NCBI GenBank assembly: GCA_965215225.1
Contig: OZ244039.1
Span: 1,674,001-1,738,000, forward strand
Length of the DNA stretch: 64,000 nucleotides
Reading direction: 5' to 3'
Origin: G965215225 sp965215225
GTDB taxonomy: Bacteria > Pseudomonadota > Gammaproteobacteria > CBDBNL01 > JAAOII01
Position numbers and translations under genes: made by a program. A model generated the notes under the pieces. That model did not search any database and was not told the origin of the DNA. It saw only the letters and a program-made list of their open reading frames with translations. Below, in pieces: positions 17,502 to 26,524 of this stretch. How positions within the stretch are numbered: position 1 is the stretch's first letter; each line of letters begins with the position of its first letter.

Positions 17502-17665
17502 AGGCTTTCCTCGCTAAATTGGTCCCCCTTAATAATTCCAATATCAATTCCAGTATCAATGAAGCGGAATTCACATTCCACCTTCAACTCCAGCTCCAGC
17601 TCGGCAAGCATCGGACAAATCTTGAGACCATTAGGTGTGTCCATAGAGTGAAGATGAAAACTCAT
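17498..17665 (-). CDS. GST N-terminal mini-ORF, copy 1 (55 residues)
   Basis: An intact ATG-to-TGA ORF matching the first ~50 codons of the GST gene directly downstream. It keeps MSFHLHSMDTPNGLK, then expands by codon repeats (ELELELKVE and IDTGIDIGI), and ends DQFSEESL-stop. SEESL is the C-terminus of MltB, so the copy joins GST coding sequence to the mltB stop region. Its TGA overlaps the ATG of the true GST gene (ATGA), which would preserve translational coupling. It could encode a thioredoxin beta-alpha-beta fragment; whether it is made is unknown. Confidence 0.55.
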   Translation of the reverse strand: MSFHLHSMDTPNGLKICPMLAELELELKVECEFRFIDTGIDIGIIKGDQFSEESL

Positions 17666-17832
17666 AGGCTTTCCTCGCTAAATTGGTCTTCCCTAATGCC
17701 TATATCAATGCCAATATCAATAAGATGGAATTCATATTCCGCCTTCATTTCCAGCCCCAGCTCCAGCTCGGCAAGTATTGGACGAATCTTGAGTCCATTA
17801 GGTGTGTCCATAGAATGAAGATGAAAACTCAT
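17662..17832 (-). CDS. GST N-terminal mini-ORF, copy 2 (56 residues)
   Basis: Second tandem copy, 167 bp upstream of copy 1, again an unbroken ORF. It starts MSFHLHSMDTPNGLKIR, has its own internal codon expansion (ELELGLEMK and IDIGIDIGI) and ends DQFSEESL-stop. Its ATG overlaps the TGA of mltB, and its TGA overlaps the ATG of copy 1. Both copies keep the frame despite differing from each other and from the parent gene. It may be a by-product of tandem duplication or an expressed short peptide. Confidence 0.55.
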   Translation of the reverse strand: MSFHLHSMDTPNGLKIRPILAELELGLEMKAEYEFHLIDIGIDIGIREDQFSEESL

Positions 17833-18812
17833 AGGCTTTCCTCGCTGGTGGTAGCTATCTCTTGGCTAAGAAAAAACAGTGCCATAACATAATAGTGACT
17901 GGGATTATACCTAGAAAGAACATAGTAGTTGCAAAATCCCAGCCATAAGGGAGGCTCTTCTCCTGCCAAACTAATGACAAGGGTTTTTTCTTGATTGAGA
18001 GCATCCCCAGCAATCAAAGGGGAGACACCATAGTCGTCCCGTAATTCCGCTAGGGTCTGTTGCGGCAAGAAGCCGCCATCAGCAAGAGGCTCTGAATTTG
18101 CTTCTCTCTTAGCCGCTACTGCTATAGGTAAGTTAGGACACCAACCATGAGCGGAGAGGTAATTGGCAATACTGGCAACAGAATCAGCTGGGCTCTGATG
18201 AAGGGAAACCTCATTGTCATTATCAAAATCTACCCCATAGGTGCGATAGCTACTGGGCAGAAATTGCCCAAGTCCTATGGCGCCAGCATAGGAGCTCCGG
18301 TAGCTTAAAGGATTCTTATCTTGTTCTACCGCCAAGAGAAAGAGCTCTTCTAGTTGGGCACGGAAAAATGAATTCCTCCTATAATCAGAAAACGCCAAGG
18401 TAGCAAGGGCGTCTATAGCGCGATAGCCGCCATCCAACCTACCATAGTTTGTCTCTACTCCTATGATGGCGACCACCACCTCTTTGGGAACTCGATAGAG
18501 CTGCTCTATCTGATTAAGCAGCCCAATATGCTGGCGAATGAATTTACGCCCATCGCGAATATGCTGGGCATCAATGAATCGGGCCTTATATTCAAGCCAA
18601 TCAACATTGGCTTCTGGCGCCCGCTGGATAATCTGCAGAACCTCAGGTTTTGGTTGTGCCTGATGAAGACTTGCCAGAACCTCTTCCCTTGCCAAGCTAT
18701 GCTCCCTCTCCATCTGCCGCGCAAAATCATTGACCTGTTGATTATCAATGAAGGACAGGGCCACGGCCTTAGCAAAAGGCAAGCTCAAGATGATGATGAT
18801 GAATAATCTCAT
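17829..18812 (-). CDS. mltB: Membrane-bound lytic murein transglycosylase B
   Basis: 327 residues from ATG 18812 (MRLFIIIILSLPFAKAVALS, a signal peptide); the frame is open 8 codons further to 18836. The catalytic Glu is in GVETNYGRLDG, and GAIGLGQFLPSSYRTYGVDFD with a Ca-binding-like DNDNE follows. The enzyme cleaves peptidoglycan glycan strands to 1,6-anhydro products in the periplasm. No lipobox Cys is evident, so it may be soluble. It follows mrdB in the usual gammaproteobacterial order, though a 36-bp repeat array separates the two. Its TGA overlaps the first GST mini-ORF. Confidence 0.92.
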   Translation of the reverse strand: MRLFIIIILSLPFAKAVALSFIDNQQVNDFARQMEREHSLAREEVLASLHQAQPKPEVLQIIQRAPEANVDWLEYKARFIDAQHIRDGRKFIRQHIGLLNQIEQLYRVPKEVVVAIIGVETNYGRLDGGYRAIDALATLAFSDYRRNSFFRAQLEELFLLAVEQDKNPLSYRSSYAGAIGLGQFLPSSYRTYGVDFDNDNEVSLHQSPADSVASIANYLSAHGWCPNLPIAVAAKREANSEPLADGGFLPQQTLAELRDDYGVSPLIAGDALNQEKTLVISLAGEEPPLWLGFCNYYVLSRYNPSHYYVMALFFLSQEIATTSEESL

Positions 18813-18909
18813 ATGAATAACCAGATATAGCTGCATATATATAAGTCCTTTAATAATTCGTCTTTAATTTGTTTTAAGAATTTGTTTTAAGCGAAACCTT
18901 CTTAATGCT

Positions 18910-19130
18910 TAGAAAGGCAAGAAGTCGTTCTTATAGTCGCTTTTATAGCTGCTTTCATAGTCTTTCCCATAGTCGTCTTTATAGCTGCCTTCATAGTCTT
19001 TCCCATAGTCGTCTTTATAGCTGCCTTCATAGTCTTTCCCATAGTCGCCTTTATAGCTGCCTTCATAGTCTTTCCCATAGTCGCCTTTATAGCTACCTTC
19101 ATAGTCTTTCCCATAGTCGCTTTCGTAGTC
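18910..19130. repeat. 36-bp tandem repeat array, about 5-6 copies
   Basis: Between mrdB and mltB a unit of 36 bp (CCTTCATAGTCTTTCCCATA plus GTCGTCTTTATAGCTG) repeats about five times, with variants. On the minus strand it can be read as a Lys-rich 12-residue repeat (MGKTMKAAIKTT) in a 70-codon ORF at 18902-19114. That ORF has many possible starts and no clear RBS, so I do not call it a gene. Confidence 0.85.
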
Positions 19131-19134
19131 TGTA

Positions 19135-20286
19135 TTATGTCACTTTGCGGCTATGACTATAAACTGACATTAGTATACCAAAAGCGGCTAGGGTAGTAAT
19201 CAATGAAGTGCCCCCATAGCTCACCAGTGGCAAGGGCACTCCTACCACAGGCAGAATCCCGGATACCATGCCTATATTAATGGTGATATACAGAGCAAAG
19301 GTAAAGACTACCCCAGTGCAGAACAATCTTTCAAAGGAATCCCGCGCCCGCAAAGTAATATAGAAGCCTCTTAGAATAATCATCAAATAGAGTAGCATGA
19401 GCCCCATCACTCCGATAAGACCATATTCTTCAGCAAAAATGGAAAAGATAAAATCCGTATGGGTCTCAGGGAGAAACTCCAGTCCAGCCTGTTGGTTCTT
19501 ACCCCATCCCTTGCCTAGAATCCCCCCAGTGCCTATAGCAATCTTTGATTGAATAAGGCTCCACCCACTTCCTAAAGGATCTGATTCAGGATTCAGAAAA
19601 GAGAGCAGCCTTCTTTTGTGATAGCTATGGAGGACATAGTGCCACAAGAAAGGAAAACTGGCGATAAACACGGTGAAGATAATCACAATAGAGCGAAACC
19701 CAATGCCAGCTAAGAACACCAGACAGGCAGACGACATAAGGAGGATGAGAGCAGAACCCAGGTCTGGTTGCATGAAGATGAGGATCACTGGGATAAGTGT
19801 AATCACAATCACATAGACGAGTTGGCGAGAACTAATGGGCAGTGGCTTATAGGTCAGCACCCAAGAGAGAGCAAGAAGGGTTACTATCTTGACATATTCT
19901 GATGGTTGGAAATTGACAGGGCCTAGATCTATCCACCTTTTGGCGCCCTTGATTTCAGGTCCTATCAATAGGACAAGCAATAGCAATAGTATTCCCAACA
20001 GATAAAGCATAAAGGCAACTCGACGAAAAAGATAGATGTCTAAGCGAGCAACAACACAGAGGATAGCCAATCCCAAGCCATAAAAGATAGCCTGTCTAAT
20101 AACCAAACCGATATCTCCATTGGTCGCGCTATATATGGAAGTTAAGCTGATAGCCAGAAAGACTAGAAAGAGCAGCAGCAACATAGTATCTAAGTGCATG
20201 GCATCTAACCAGTCCAACCGAAGGTAGAACCTCTTCTTGCGTAATAGCTTGTCCTGTCTTAGGATATGAGTCGTTGATTCTGCCAT
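19135..20286 (-). CDS. mrdB: Rod-shape peptidoglycan glycosyltransferase RodA
   Basis: 383-residue SEDS-family membrane protein with about ten hydrophobic segments. It polymerises lipid II during cell elongation together with PBP2. Conserved SEDS features are NFQPSEYVKI, FMQPDLGSAL, and the C-terminal PLVSYGGTSL. The ATG overlaps the mrdA stop (TGATG), so the pair is translationally coupled. The length is normal. Confidence 0.95.
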   Translation of the reverse strand: MAESTTHILRQDKLLRKKRFYLRLDWLDAMHLDTMLLLLFLVFLAISLTSIYSATNGDIGLVIRQAIFYGLGLAILCVVARLDIYLFRRVAFMLYLLGILLLLLVLLIGPEIKGAKRWIDLGPVNFQPSEYVKIVTLLALSWVLTYKPLPISSRQLVYVIVITLIPVILIFMQPDLGSALILLMSSACLVFLAGIGFRSIVIIFTVFIASFPFLWHYVLHSYHKRRLLSFLNPESDPLGSGWSLIQSKIAIGTGGILGKGWGKNQQAGLEFLPETHTDFIFSIFAEEYGLIGVMGLMLLYLMIILRGFYITLRARDSFERLFCTGVVFTFALYITINIGMVSGILPVVGVPLPLVSYGGTSLITTLAAFGILMSVYSHSRKVT

Positions 20287-22148
20287 CAGTGTTGAACGCT
20301 TATCTCATCGCGTGGCAAGAGCAAATAGTCAAATATGCTTCTTGCCATTAGGGCAGCATGGACTCCCGAACCGCCATTTTCTAATAGGAGGCTGATGACA
20401 TAACGAGGTTGGTTCGCTGGAGCATAGCCAAGGAAAAGAGCGTGGTCCTGCCACTCCTTCTTTATTTCCAGCTCCTGCTCTTTTAATTCTTCAATCCTAG
20501 CCAAGGATACTACCTGAGAGGTGCCAGTCTTTCCTGCCATAAGATAACCCGCCCTCTGACCAGCTATTCTTGCCGTTCCCTCCTCATGATGAACCACCTC
20601 TTCTAGCCCCTTAGCGACGAGCGCCCAGTTTGATTCACTGGTTTGAATCCTATACTGACCCTCATTAGAATCATAATAGGTCTCATTGCCTATCTGACTG
20701 ACTAATCTCGGTCTCACCTCCTTACCTGAATGAACGAATATTAAAGTAGCTGCCGCCAGCTGCAATGGAGTAGCGAGAAGGAAGCCCTGACCTATCCCCA
20801 TATTGACTGTATCGCCCGGAAACCACGGCAAGTAGTGTTCGTCTCTCTTCCATTTATCAGTAGGCAAAACTGCCTTGCTCTCTCCCTCCACATCAAGTGA
20901 GCTCTTGCGACCAAAGCTAAACTTATCCAGTCCTTCCAACATCATACCATGCCCCATCATAGTCGCCAGAGTGTAGAAATAGGTATCAGACGATACGCGC
21001 AAGGCTCGTTGTAAATCAACTGTCCCATGACCAGACCGCTTCCAATTACGAAAGACCTGGTTGCTATTTGGCAAGCTAAACCATCCCTTATCAAAGATAC
21101 TATAGGACGGGGTTACCACCTCATTAGATAAAGCAATAATAGAGTAAAAAGGTTTGATGGTTGAGCCAGGAGGATAACGGCCCTTAGTGGCGCGATTGAA
21201 GAGGGGAGCGTCTTCCCGACTACTTAGGTTGGCAAAATTTTCCTTGCTTATGCCCTGAACCAGCAAATTATTGTCATAGGAAGGCTTGCTAACCATAGCA
21301 AGAATACCGCCAGTCTTGGCATCCAAAACAACGACTGCCCCCTTCTCCTCAACTAGGCTATCCCAAATAAATTGCTGTAAATCAATGTCTAGCCATAGCG
21401 AAATGTCCTGTCCCCTTTGCGGCCTCTCGTGAGTATAGGTTCGAACCACATCGCCATAGGCATTCACCCCTACTTCTTCCATTCCATTCGTTCCGCGCAG
21501 GACCTCTTCATAGAAGCTCTCTAACCCCTGTTTGCCTATCTCATCAAATCTCTGATATCCTCCTTCAATATATTCGTCTTCCTCTTCGGAGGATATTCTT
21601 CCTATATAGCCAACCAGATGACTTACCAACTCGCCATAGGGATAGAAGCGCTGGTACCTGGGTTGAATCTCAATCCCCGCCAAACGATATTTATTCACCA
21701 TTAAGCGTGCAATTTCCTTTTCGGTTAGCTTCTCCTTAATGAGTATTAATTCGCTTCGTCTAGACTTGGCTAGGTATTTCCGCTGAACCTCCTCCATCCT
21801 ATCGGCATCCAGCTCTATCAAAGAAGAACAAACTCTCAATAGCTCCTCAATACTTTCGGTTTTCAGTGGGTGAATATATAAGCCATAGGACTGGATATTG
21901 CTTGCCACTAGCCTTCCTTGCGAATCATAGATCATGCCTCGTTCCGGCGTGATGGCACGTAAGCGAATATGGTTGTCGGCAGCCAAACCAAGAAAGTCAT
22001 CGTATCTGACTATCTGTAAGTAATAGACCCTTGCCACAACCAAGATGAAGAAAAGACAGACCAGTAGAACAATCACTATCAGCCTACCGCGGAAAATACT
22101 ATTTTCTTGCCTCTGATCCTTGACGGCTTGACTAGAAAACAGTGCCAT
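20286..22148 (-). CDS. mrdA: Penicillin-binding protein 2
   Basis: 620-residue class B transpeptidase that cross-links peptidoglycan in the elongasome. One N-terminal transmembrane anchor (residues ~24-45) is followed by the pedestal domain and the transpeptidase with SxxK (PPGSTIKPFYS, about 328), SxN-like SSDTYF (about 384) and KTGTSQV (about 545). Length and motif order are normal. It starts 2 bp upstream of the rsfS stop region. In many relatives rlmH lies between rsfS and mrdA; here it is absent. Confidence 0.95.
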   Translation of the reverse strand: MALFSSQAVKDQRQENSIFRGRLIVIVLLVCLFFILVVARVYYLQIVRYDDFLGLAADNHIRLRAITPERGMIYDSQGRLVASNIQSYGLYIHPLKTESIEELLRVCSSLIELDADRMEEVQRKYLAKSRRSELILIKEKLTEKEIARLMVNKYRLAGIEIQPRYQRFYPYGELVSHLVGYIGRISSEEEDEYIEGGYQRFDEIGKQGLESFYEEVLRGTNGMEEVGVNAYGDVVRTYTHERPQRGQDISLWLDIDLQQFIWDSLVEEKGAVVVLDAKTGGILAMVSKPSYDNNLLVQGISKENFANLSSREDAPLFNRATKGRYPPGSTIKPFYSIIALSNEVVTPSYSIFDKGWFSLPNSNQVFRNWKRSGHGTVDLQRALRVSSDTYFYTLATMMGHGMMLEGLDKFSFGRKSSLDVEGESKAVLPTDKWKRDEHYLPWFPGDTVNMGIGQGFLLATPLQLAAATLIFVHSGKEVRPRLVSQIGNETYYDSNEGQYRIQTSESNWALVAKGLEEVVHHEEGTARIAGQRAGYLMAGKTGTSQVVSLARIEELKEQELEIKKEWQDHALFLGYAPANQPRYVISLLLENGGSGVHAALMARSIFDYLLLPRDEISVQH

Positions 22149-22150
22149 TA

Positions 22151-22510
22151 TTAATGCTGTTGAGAATAGGGAATGTCTTCCTCCTCAGGCAGCACCTGCC
22201 AAAGAGATTCCAGTTGATAGAGATCTCTTTGAGAGGGCATCATCAGATGGACTATGACATAATTCAAGTCTATCAGCACCCATTCAGCCGTATCCTCTCC
22301 CTCCATGCCAATAATATCCAACTTGTGCTTCTTAGCGTCTCTTACTACCTGAGTAGCAATCGACTTTATATGCTGGCTAGAGGTTCCACTAGCAACAATC
22401 ATGTAATCGGTCATGGTTGTCATCTTGCGCACATCCAGTGAAACCACATCACGCGCCTTAAGCTCCTCCAAGGATTCCAACACCTTTCTCATCACCTCTT
22501 CTGCCTTCAT
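22151..22510 (-). CDS. rsfS: Ribosome silencing factor
   Basis: 119 residues from ATG 22510 (MKAEEVMRKVLESL). The frame is open upstream to 22597, but that part overlaps nadD, and the start just after the nadD stop fits the family length. Conserved YMIVASGTSSQHIKSIA and MEGEDTAEWVLIDLNYVIVH mark the DUF143/RsfS fold. It binds ribosomal protein L14 (uL14) and blocks subunit joining in stationary phase. The gene sits between nadD and mrdA. Confidence 0.93.
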   Translation of the reverse strand: MKAEEVMRKVLESLEELKARDVVSLDVRKMTTMTDYMIVASGTSSQHIKSIATQVVRDAKKHKLDIIGMEGEDTAEWVLIDLNYVIVHLMMPSQRDLYQLESLWQVLPEEEDIPYSQQH

Positions 22511-22514
22511 AGAC

Positions 22515-23126
22515 TTAGCTGAGATAGAGTTTTTCCTCCTTAATATACTGCCATACAGCAGCTGGCAGAAAATCGCTCGGATCTTCGCCTCTTCCAATCA
22601 TGGCACGAATGGCAGATGAAGAGATATCAACGAAAGGAATATTCACTTTCAGAATAGACGCGGCTGGACTGGCTAAGAACTCTTCTAATTGCTGCTCAGT
22701 CGAGTATTCTTCTCCCTTAATGAATGAGCGATTGACTACAACAAAATTAACTAGCCTTGCTAATTCTTGCCAATGAGACCAACTGCTTAATGAAGCATAG
22801 CTGTCTTCTCCCATCACAAAGCTCAGATGGCAATCACTACCATAGGACTGTCTTAAAGCCGCCATAGTCCGATAGCTATAAGAGGGTTGCTTAGCTTTCA
22901 ACTCACACTCCTCTAAAGCCATCTTCTCTTGCCCTTCCAAAGCATAGCTAATCATGGTCTTGCGCTGGTCGCAACTGGCTTGTAATCTCTTCTTGGTAGG
23001 TGAGATGCCATAGGGCATGATGAATAGCCTGTCATAGGATAACCGCCTAGCCAATTCGCTAAGCAGATGGATATGAGCGATATGAATAGGGTCAAAAGCC
23101 CCCCCTAAGAAAGCATATGCGGGCAT
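22515..23126 (-). CDS. nadD: Nicotinate-nucleotide adenylyltransferase
   Basis: 203 residues. GGAFDPIHIAHIHL carries the nucleotidyltransferase (H/T)xGH-like motif, and the C-terminal ISSSAIRAMI is the second ATP-binding motif. It converts nicotinate mononucleotide to deamido-NAD in NAD synthesis, one step before NadE, encoded at 36380. It lies 40 bp after proA in the conserved proA-nadD-rsfS order. Confidence 0.94.
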   Translation of the reverse strand: MPAYAFLGGAFDPIHIAHIHLLSELARRLSYDRLFIMPYGISPTKKRLQASCDQRKTMISYALEGQEKMALEECELKAKQPSYSYRTMAALRQSYGSDCHLSFVMGEDSYASLSSWSHWQELARLVNFVVVNRSFIKGEEYSTEQQLEEFLASPAASILKVNIPFVDISSSAIRAMIGRGEDPSDFLPAAVWQYIKEEKLYLS

Positions 23127-23166
23127 CTAAAAGCCTAGACACATCCCACATGGTTTGGATAAGTAG

Positions 23167-24435
23167 TCAAGGACGGATATTGCCCTCCCCTAAGATGATA
23201 AATTTTTGATTGGTAAGTCCTTCCAGCCCTACTGGCCCGCGAGCATGGAACTTGTCGGTAGATATGCCTACCTCCGCCCCCAAACCATATTCAAAACCAT
23301 CGGCAAAAGCAGTAGAGGCATTCCACATCACCGAGCTGGAATCTACCAGCTGTAAGAACAACTCGCCATGCTTATGGCTATCCGTGATGATGGCATCGGT
23401 ATGATGAGAACCATAGAGGTTGATGTGATGAATGGCTTCTTCCAATCCATCTATGACCTTAATAGAAAGAATCGGCGCCAAATATTCCTCATACCAATCT
23501 TCCTCACTAGCCGGCTTAGCCTCTATTAGCGCGCAGGTCTTGGGACAGCCACGCAATTCGACCTTATGAGGTGCAATGCTATCAGCAAAGGCCGGCAGAA
23601 ACTCCTCCGCCCTATCCTTATGAACCAATAGACTTTCCATAGCATTACAAACGCCATAGCGGCGGGTCTTGGCATTGAGGGCTAGCTTTAATCCCATCGC
23701 CAAATCGGCTGCCTCATCTATATAGATATGGCAATTACCATCTAGATGTTTAATGACATTGACCTTAGAGTGCTCACTGATATGTTCAATCAGACCCCGA
23801 CCGCCGCGCGGAATAAGCAGATCTAAGAATTGGGTAGAGGATATGAGGAGACGAGTGATTTCACGGTCAGTGGACTCTATCAAATTAACGACGGCGGCTG
23901 GCAGCTGCGTCTTTTGTAATCCCTGCCGAATGAGCTCGGCAATCGCCATATTAGAATGAAAGGCTTCCGAACCGCCGCGGAGAATACAGACATTGCCAGA
24001 CTTCAAGCATAGGGCTGCCGCATCCAAGGTCACATTAGGACGGGACTCATAGATAATCCCTATCACCCCTAAGGGAACTCTCATCTTGCCCACCCGAATG
24101 CCACTTGGCATGGCCCTAATAGCATCAATCTCTCCAACTGGATCCTTCAGGCTGGCTATTTGCTGAGCACACTCTATCATCGCGTCGATCCGCTTGTCGT
24201 CCAATGCTAGTCTATCCACCAGAGGGGCTGCAAGATTATTACTCTTGGCATTTGCTATGTCCTTGTCGTTAGCATTAAGCACCTCTTTCCTATGTTGGTC
24301 AAGCAGCTCAGCCATTGCTTTAAGCGCCTCATTTTTTTGCGCCGTAGTGGCTGAAGCAATGACGGGAACCGCCTTCCGCGCCCGTCCTGCTAGTTCCTCA
24401 ACATAGCGATTGTAATCTAAATTAACTTGTTGCAT
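23167..24435 (-). CDS. proA: Gamma-glutamyl phosphate reductase
   Basis: 422-residue NADPH-dependent enzyme of the aldehyde dehydrogenase superfamily that makes glutamate semialdehyde for proline. The catalytic Cys lies in YGVCNAMESLLVH (about 260), with IPRGGRGLIEHI in the cofactor-binding part and GLEGLTNQKFI near the end. The length is normal. It is the first gene of the minus-strand run through nadD, rsfS, mrdA, mrdB and mltB. Confidence 0.95.
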   Translation of the reverse strand: MQQVNLDYNRYVEELAGRARKAVPVIASATTAQKNEALKAMAELLDQHRKEVLNANDKDIANAKSNNLAAPLVDRLALDDKRIDAMIECAQQIASLKDPVGEIDAIRAMPSGIRVGKMRVPLGVIGIIYESRPNVTLDAAALCLKSGNVCILRGGSEAFHSNMAIAELIRQGLQKTQLPAAVVNLIESTDREITRLLISSTQFLDLLIPRGGRGLIEHISEHSKVNVIKHLDGNCHIYIDEAADLAMGLKLALNAKTRRYGVCNAMESLLVHKDRAEEFLPAFADSIAPHKVELRGCPKTCALIEAKPASEEDWYEEYLAPILSIKVIDGLEEAIHHINLYGSHHTDAIITDSHKHGELFLQLVDSSSVMWNASTAFADGFEYGLGAEVGISTDKFHARGPVGLEGLTNQKFIILGEGNIRP

Positions 24436-24526
24436 AGCGGCTATTATAAACCATTCACCAGTTAAATTCCTACCATATTCTCAGTTGATTTGTAGAAACT
24501 CCGAGCAAAACCATAGAAAAATAAGA

Positions 24527-25195
24527 TCACTTTGATAAATTTCTTAAGTCATCAATAAACTTATCAAACATCTTTACCTTATTGCTTTCTTGAATATCCA
24601 TTGTGCTCAACACATAACTTCCATCCGTGTCTATCTCTACAATCGCCCGTCCCTTCTTAGCTGGCTCTCTTATCGCCAGAGTTCCATCCTCATCAAGCGA
24701 GACAAAATAGACCTTAATATGTTTAGTTGATCCTTGATTCTGCAGTTTAATTTTCCAATATCCTGTCTGCGCGATTCTTTCTCTTAAGGTCACTTTGCTT
24801 GAAATTATCGCAACAACTTTGTTGGTTTTAGGATTGTAGATAATAATATCAGCATCAGGCAAGTGATAACCGAATTCCCCATAATCTATCAATAGGTTTC
24901 TTTTAACCTGTCCAATATTTTCTGATAAATTACTTTCATTTGTTGTTCCTAGTGTGTTGCCATTTACAACTTCCAAGCCCAAATCCCGGACCTCTTCAAG
25001 GATGATATGTTCGATTAGCTTTTCAAAACCTCTCCCTTTGAAAGATCGCCATGATTGCTCATGATCACTCCCAGTGAAACCTTTTTTATGCTGCTGCTTA
25101 GCTTTTTTGAGCACATTTGAAATATGCCTATATGCTTGAGCACCATATCTCTTTTTTTGCCTTTCATATATTTTGATCAAATCTTGAACTGTCAT
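24527..25195 (-). CDS. Type II restriction endonuclease, BsaWI-like
   Basis: 222 residues. SWRSFKGRGFEKLIEHIILEEV in the N-terminal half (about 48-69) and PDADIIIYNP followed by AIISSKVTLRERI (about 113-137) give a PD-x(n)-S-x-K type nuclease site, as in the BsaWI/AgeI/Cfr10I group that cuts around CCGG cores. Its ATG overlaps the TGA of the DNA methylase upstream by 4 bp, a normal arrangement for a restriction-modification pair. The family assignment is from motif memory; recognition of WCCGGW is an inference. Confidence 0.65.
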   Translation of the reverse strand: MTVQDLIKIYERQKKRYGAQAYRHISNVLKKAKQQHKKGFTGSDHEQSWRSFKGRGFEKLIEHIILEEVRDLGLEVVNGNTLGTTNESNLSENIGQVKRNLLIDYGEFGYHLPDADIIIYNPKTNKVVAIISSKVTLRERIAQTGYWKIKLQNQGSTKHIKVYFVSLDEDGTLAIREPAKKGRAIVEIDTDGSYVLSTMDIQESNKVKMFDKFIDDLRNLSK

Positions 25196-26460
25196 ATTTT
25201 CCGCATGACCAAAATATATTCGGTTGGATAAGCAAGAACCTTTTCCTTATCGGTGTTCCTCACAAAACGGCCGGTTGCCTTATCCCTTGTCGATGGTAAA
25301 TTCTTTGATGGGATCTCTCGTTTTATAAGATCATCAACTCTCAAGCCAAGATTTTGCAGCTGTTCAACAAATACTTCGGCGTTTGAAATCTCTACTCCTC
25401 TTAACTTTGTATTACCTATTACTATACAGGTTCGCCCGCCCCTCTTTAATATTCGCTTCATTTCTTCAAAAACCTGGTTCATCTCGCCAAAATAAGTTGC
25501 TACCTCTTCGGCTTTTTTTCTGTCCTTCTTCAATAATTCTGCTTTGATAGCCTTCGCAATCTTGCTATTCAAAACAAGTTCTTTTTTATTGTGATATGAG
25601 GTGCCAATAAATCTCTTTCTAAAATCGCTTAAATTCTTTGTATATTCAAACCAAAGAGCCGTAAGTTGATGTAGGTCAGCATATTCATAAGATGTGACAT
25701 AAGGAGGTGAGGTAATAATTAGACTGACCGAATTAGATTTTGTTGGTATCTCTCTTGCATCCCCACAATAAACATCGCAAGGAATTTCTAAACACTTTTT
25801 CTGTTGTAAAAGATTATAAAAATCAGTATTTCCCCGAAGCATAGTTTTAATCTGGCGAGCAAAAATAATAAATGGATCAATCGGTTCTTTCGTTAAATCC
25901 CTCATCGGCTTATTACTCTTTTGAAGCCAGATTGAGCAGTTTTTGAGAATATTGGAAAAACCACAATAGAAGAAATCTCGTGCATCCTGATCCTGTATTC
26001 TTGAGATCTCAGCAAAGAGAAAGGCAAGCTCCCTTTTTTCTTCCGGCTTAAACCAATAATCAATTCGCTCGTGTTGCGGAACCTTAACTTTTCCGTTCCT
26101 ATCAAAAGAACTAAGTCTTTGTTCTAGCTTCAAAAATTGTTCTTCAATCTGTCTTGGCTCAATCGGAGTCTTCTTCGCCTTTGTCATTAAGACTGCAACC
26201 GGGTTTATATCTACTCCAATCGACGGTCTGTCCATAACCTTGGACTCAACAAGGGTTGTCCCACAACCGCCAAATGGATCAACAATCAAATCACCTTCTT
26301 TTGTGTATTCTTCAGCCAGCCGAGAAACTATTTGAGGAATAAATTTTGCTGGATAGCGATGATAACCGTGGGTGATATAGCTAGTGTCCTTCCTAGTCTT
26401 ATCGGCAAAAGCCCAAGATGGATCAATCTCGATTCTTTCAAATAGTTTTAGAGTTTCCAC
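25192..26460 (-). CDS. DNA methyltransferase of the BsaWI-like system
   Basis: 422 residues from GTG 26460. Motif I DPFGGCGTTLVESK (about 61) with VDINP for SAM binding comes before the catalytic TSPPYVTSYEYADLHQ (about 240), typical of N4-cytosine or N6-adenine amino-methylases. GRTCIVIGNTKLRG follows. It would protect host DNA from the endonuclease encoded directly downstream. Base use looks more A/T-rich than the neighbouring housekeeping genes, in keeping with transfer. Its first ~180 bp are duplicated just upstream. Confidence 0.85.
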   Translation of the reverse strand: METLKLFERIEIDPSWAFADKTRKDTSYITHGYHRYPAKFIPQIVSRLAEEYTKEGDLIVDPFGGCGTTLVESKVMDRPSIGVDINPVAVLMTKAKKTPIEPRQIEEQFLKLEQRLSSFDRNGKVKVPQHERIDYWFKPEEKRELAFLFAEISRIQDQDARDFFYCGFSNILKNCSIWLQKSNKPMRDLTKEPIDPFIIFARQIKTMLRGNTDFYNLLQQKKCLEIPCDVYCGDAREIPTKSNSVSLIITSPPYVTSYEYADLHQLTALWFEYTKNLSDFRKRFIGTSYHNKKELVLNSKIAKAIKAELLKKDRKKAEEVATYFGEMNQVFEEMKRILKRGGRTCIVIGNTKLRGVEISNAEVFVEQLQNLGLRVDDLIKREIPSKNLPSTRDKATGRFVRNTDKEKVLAYPTEYILVMRKI

Positions 26461-26524
26461 TCTTGAGTTGAATATGCTGAATTCAAGTGATACTTAAATA
26501 AAAGTTCTGATTAATTATACCAAA

